NCBI GenBank assembly: GCA_039798705.1 | Contig: JBDKFN010000045.1 | Span: 1 to 14,574 of the forward strand | Length of the DNA stretch: 14,574 nt | Origin: CAIKLP01 sp039798705 | GTDB taxonomy: Bacteria; Bacteroidota; Bacteroidia; Sphingobacteriales; Sphingobacteriaceae | Direction: 5' to 3' | Shown here: in pieces, positions 13,497-14,574 of the stretch | Layout: every line of letters starts with the position of its first letter | Position numbering within the stretch: the stretch's first letter is position 1 | Program-made: the position numbers and the translations under genes | Notes under the pieces: model-generated | What the model was told of the DNA's origin: nothing | The model's database searches: none | The model's input: the letters and a program-made list of their open reading frames with translations, nothing else

Positions 13497-14216
13497 TTAC
13501 TGCTTAAAAACTACTTCGTCAAATGCTAACCTATTTCTTTTACCCCACACGCCTGCTTCTGTTCCCATTCCGACAGATATAACCATATTAATTTCTGCGC
13601 CTTTAGGAAGCTTTAAATAACGCTTTAAACGCAATTCATCGAAGCCCTCCATTGGGCAAGTATGAAAACCCTCCGCAGCAATTGATAACATAAATGTTTG
13701 AGCAGCTAAGGCACAAGATTTGTGCACAGTTATTCTTTGACTTGCAGCACCACCTAATCTGAAAAAAGGTTTACTTAAACCCATAAAGAAACTCATTACT
13801 TTTCTAGCAAAAGTTAAAATTCCAAATGGATCATTTGCATAAACAAATGGCATAATTTTTCCATAATAGCCCAAGCTTTTTTCTTGACCTTTATCTGGTT
13901 TGCCAACAATATTTTGTTTGATTAAATTCAAATTCCATTGTGCACGAGATTTCCATTTATCTTTTCTAGTAACAAAAACAACCATTTGCTTTGCAGTTGA
14001 AGCTGCTCTTTGGTTCAAACAAATTGGGGTCATGGCTGCTATCGCTTCAGGAGTTGATAACCAATAAAACTCCCAAAGTTGCATATTGCTGCTATTTGGA
14101 GATAATATCGCGCGTTCTAAACTTATTTTGATGACTTCGTCTGGTACTACTACTTTCGGATCAAAACCCCTGTTAGATCTGCGAAACTCTACTATTCTTT
14201 GAAATTCTGTATTCAT
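13497..14216 (-). CDS. Nitroreductase family flavoprotein
   Basis: A 239-residue FMN-dependent, NAD(P)H-using oxidoreductase of the nitroreductase superfamily, cytoplasmic. The N-terminal FRRSNRGF (11-18) and SPNSSNMQLWEF (39-50) are the phosphate- and flavin-binding segments of the family. The C-terminal half has HKSCALAAQTFMLSIAAEGFHTCPMEGF and a closing VISVGMGTEAGVWGKRNRL, again typical. A basic and hydrophobic insert in the middle (about 100-155: SLGYYGKIMPFVYANDPFGI...) could cover the active site. It carries no signal peptide. The natural substrate cannot be told from sequence. It is divergent to the rluF-like gene, sharing a 138-bp upstream region, and is followed closely by the CBM-like lipoprotein gene. 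Confidence 0.9.
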   Translation of the reverse strand: MNTEFQRIVEFRRSNRGFDPKVVVPDEVIKISLERAILSPNSSNMQLWEFYWLSTPEAIAAMTPICLNQRAASTAKQMVVFVTRKDKWKSRAQWNLNLIKQNIVGKPDKGQEKSLGYYGKIMPFVYANDPFGILTFARKVMSFFMGLSKPFFRLGGAASQRITVHKSCALAAQTFMLSIAAEGFHTCPMEGFDELRLKRYLKLPKGAEINMVISVGMGTEAGVWGKRNRLAFDEVVFKQ

Positions 14217-14354
14217 ACTAACTAAATAATTTTAAAGCAAAATTGTTTTACAATAGGTGCTTAAAGATAGAAATATTTTTAGCCCTTTTTTATTACCTTA
14301 GTAGGCAATTCTATATGCTTCAGGAAGCATTTATAGCTAATTTTAAATATAATC

Positions 14355-14574
14355 ATGTCAAAAAACCACCCACCTAAAAACAATAACAGATCTGAAGAAG
14401 GTGTTCAAATCAATAAATTTATCAGTGCTTCAGGATTTTGTTCTAGAAGAGAGGCAGACCAATTAGTTGCGCAAGGAAGGGTAACCATAAATGAAAGAAT
14501 TGCAAGTGCAACCGCTAGGGTTCAAGCAGGACAACAAGTTGCTGTCGATGGTGAAAAAATTAAACAGCAAAAAA
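14355..14574 (+). CDS. rluF: Pseudouridine synthase, RluF-like, 3' end cut by window edge
   Basis: The first 73 residues of a 23S rRNA pseudouridine synthase, truncated at the window end. After a short polar leader (MSKNHPPKNNNRSEEG), residues 18-72 form an S4 RNA-binding domain: INKFISASGFCSRREADQLV, then GRVTINERIA and a closing VAVDGEKI. The INK-IS-SG-CSRREAD wording is that of the RluF/RluB group, and INKFIS rather than LQKVLA favours RluF. The catalytic domain is not in the window, so the target uridine (U2604 for RluF) is only a family-based expectation. The ATG at 14355 is the first in frame after the AT-rich upstream region. The open frame runs to the last base. Confidence 0.85.
   Translation, partial: MSKNHPPKNNNRSEEGVQINKFISASGFCSRREADQLVAQGRVTINERIASATARVQAGQQVAVDGEKIKQQK

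Overview
The window looks like a Bacteroidota chromosome segment carrying a mobile, metal-resistance accessory region next to core genes. The evidence is low GC, an IntDOT-like tyrosine integrase with a DUF4248-type neighbour, a fused CzcA-TolC efflux protein, a TAnnTTTG promoter-like box, A-rich start regions instead of strong Shine-Dalgarno sites, and a divergent EF-P. No species can be named from the sequence alone.

Layout. Positions 1-1514 (+ strand): the 3' part of a tyrosine integrase, a strong terminator and a small DUF4248-like gene. Positions 1515-1854: no convincing gene, but two strong imperfect hairpins (A and B). Positions 1855-10541 (- strand): one probable operon, transcribed right to left. 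It encodes a His-rich periplasmic protein (TTG start), an RND pump fused to its outer-membrane channel, a lipoprotein periplasmic adaptor, a MerC-like membrane protein fused to a Cys-rich GDCCVxC domain, and a zinc/cadmium/lead-type P1B ATPase. Together these would move divalent metal from cytoplasm to periplasm (ATPase) and from periplasm out of the cell (RND tripartite pump). No regulator gene is visible. Positions 10542-11384: an 843-base non-coding stretch packed with structure: two copies of a tRNA-Ser-like 3' end, a bidirectional terminator inside a 128-bp near-palindrome, a nested hairpin, two diverged 47-bp repeats, and a third large hairpin (C) whose stem matches hairpin A. Positions 11385-12011 (- strand): an unknown lipoprotein gene bounded by inverted GTTAGCGGT ends. 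Positions 12305-14574: housekeeping-like genes: efp, a nitroreductase-lipoprotein pair, and the start of an RluF-like pseudouridine synthase.

Interpretation. The tRNA-like 3' ends at 10735-10757 and 11171-11193, with the integrase at the other side, suggest an island integrated into a tRNA-Ser gene. The intact tRNA would lie left of the window. Hairpins A, B and C, bounded by TAAC-like and GTTA-like ends, resemble integron attC sites in architecture but do not match the canonical attC core. The lipoprotein gene followed by hairpin C has the layout of a single gene cassette. This attC-like family is the most novel-looking signal here, but it rests on visual comparison only.
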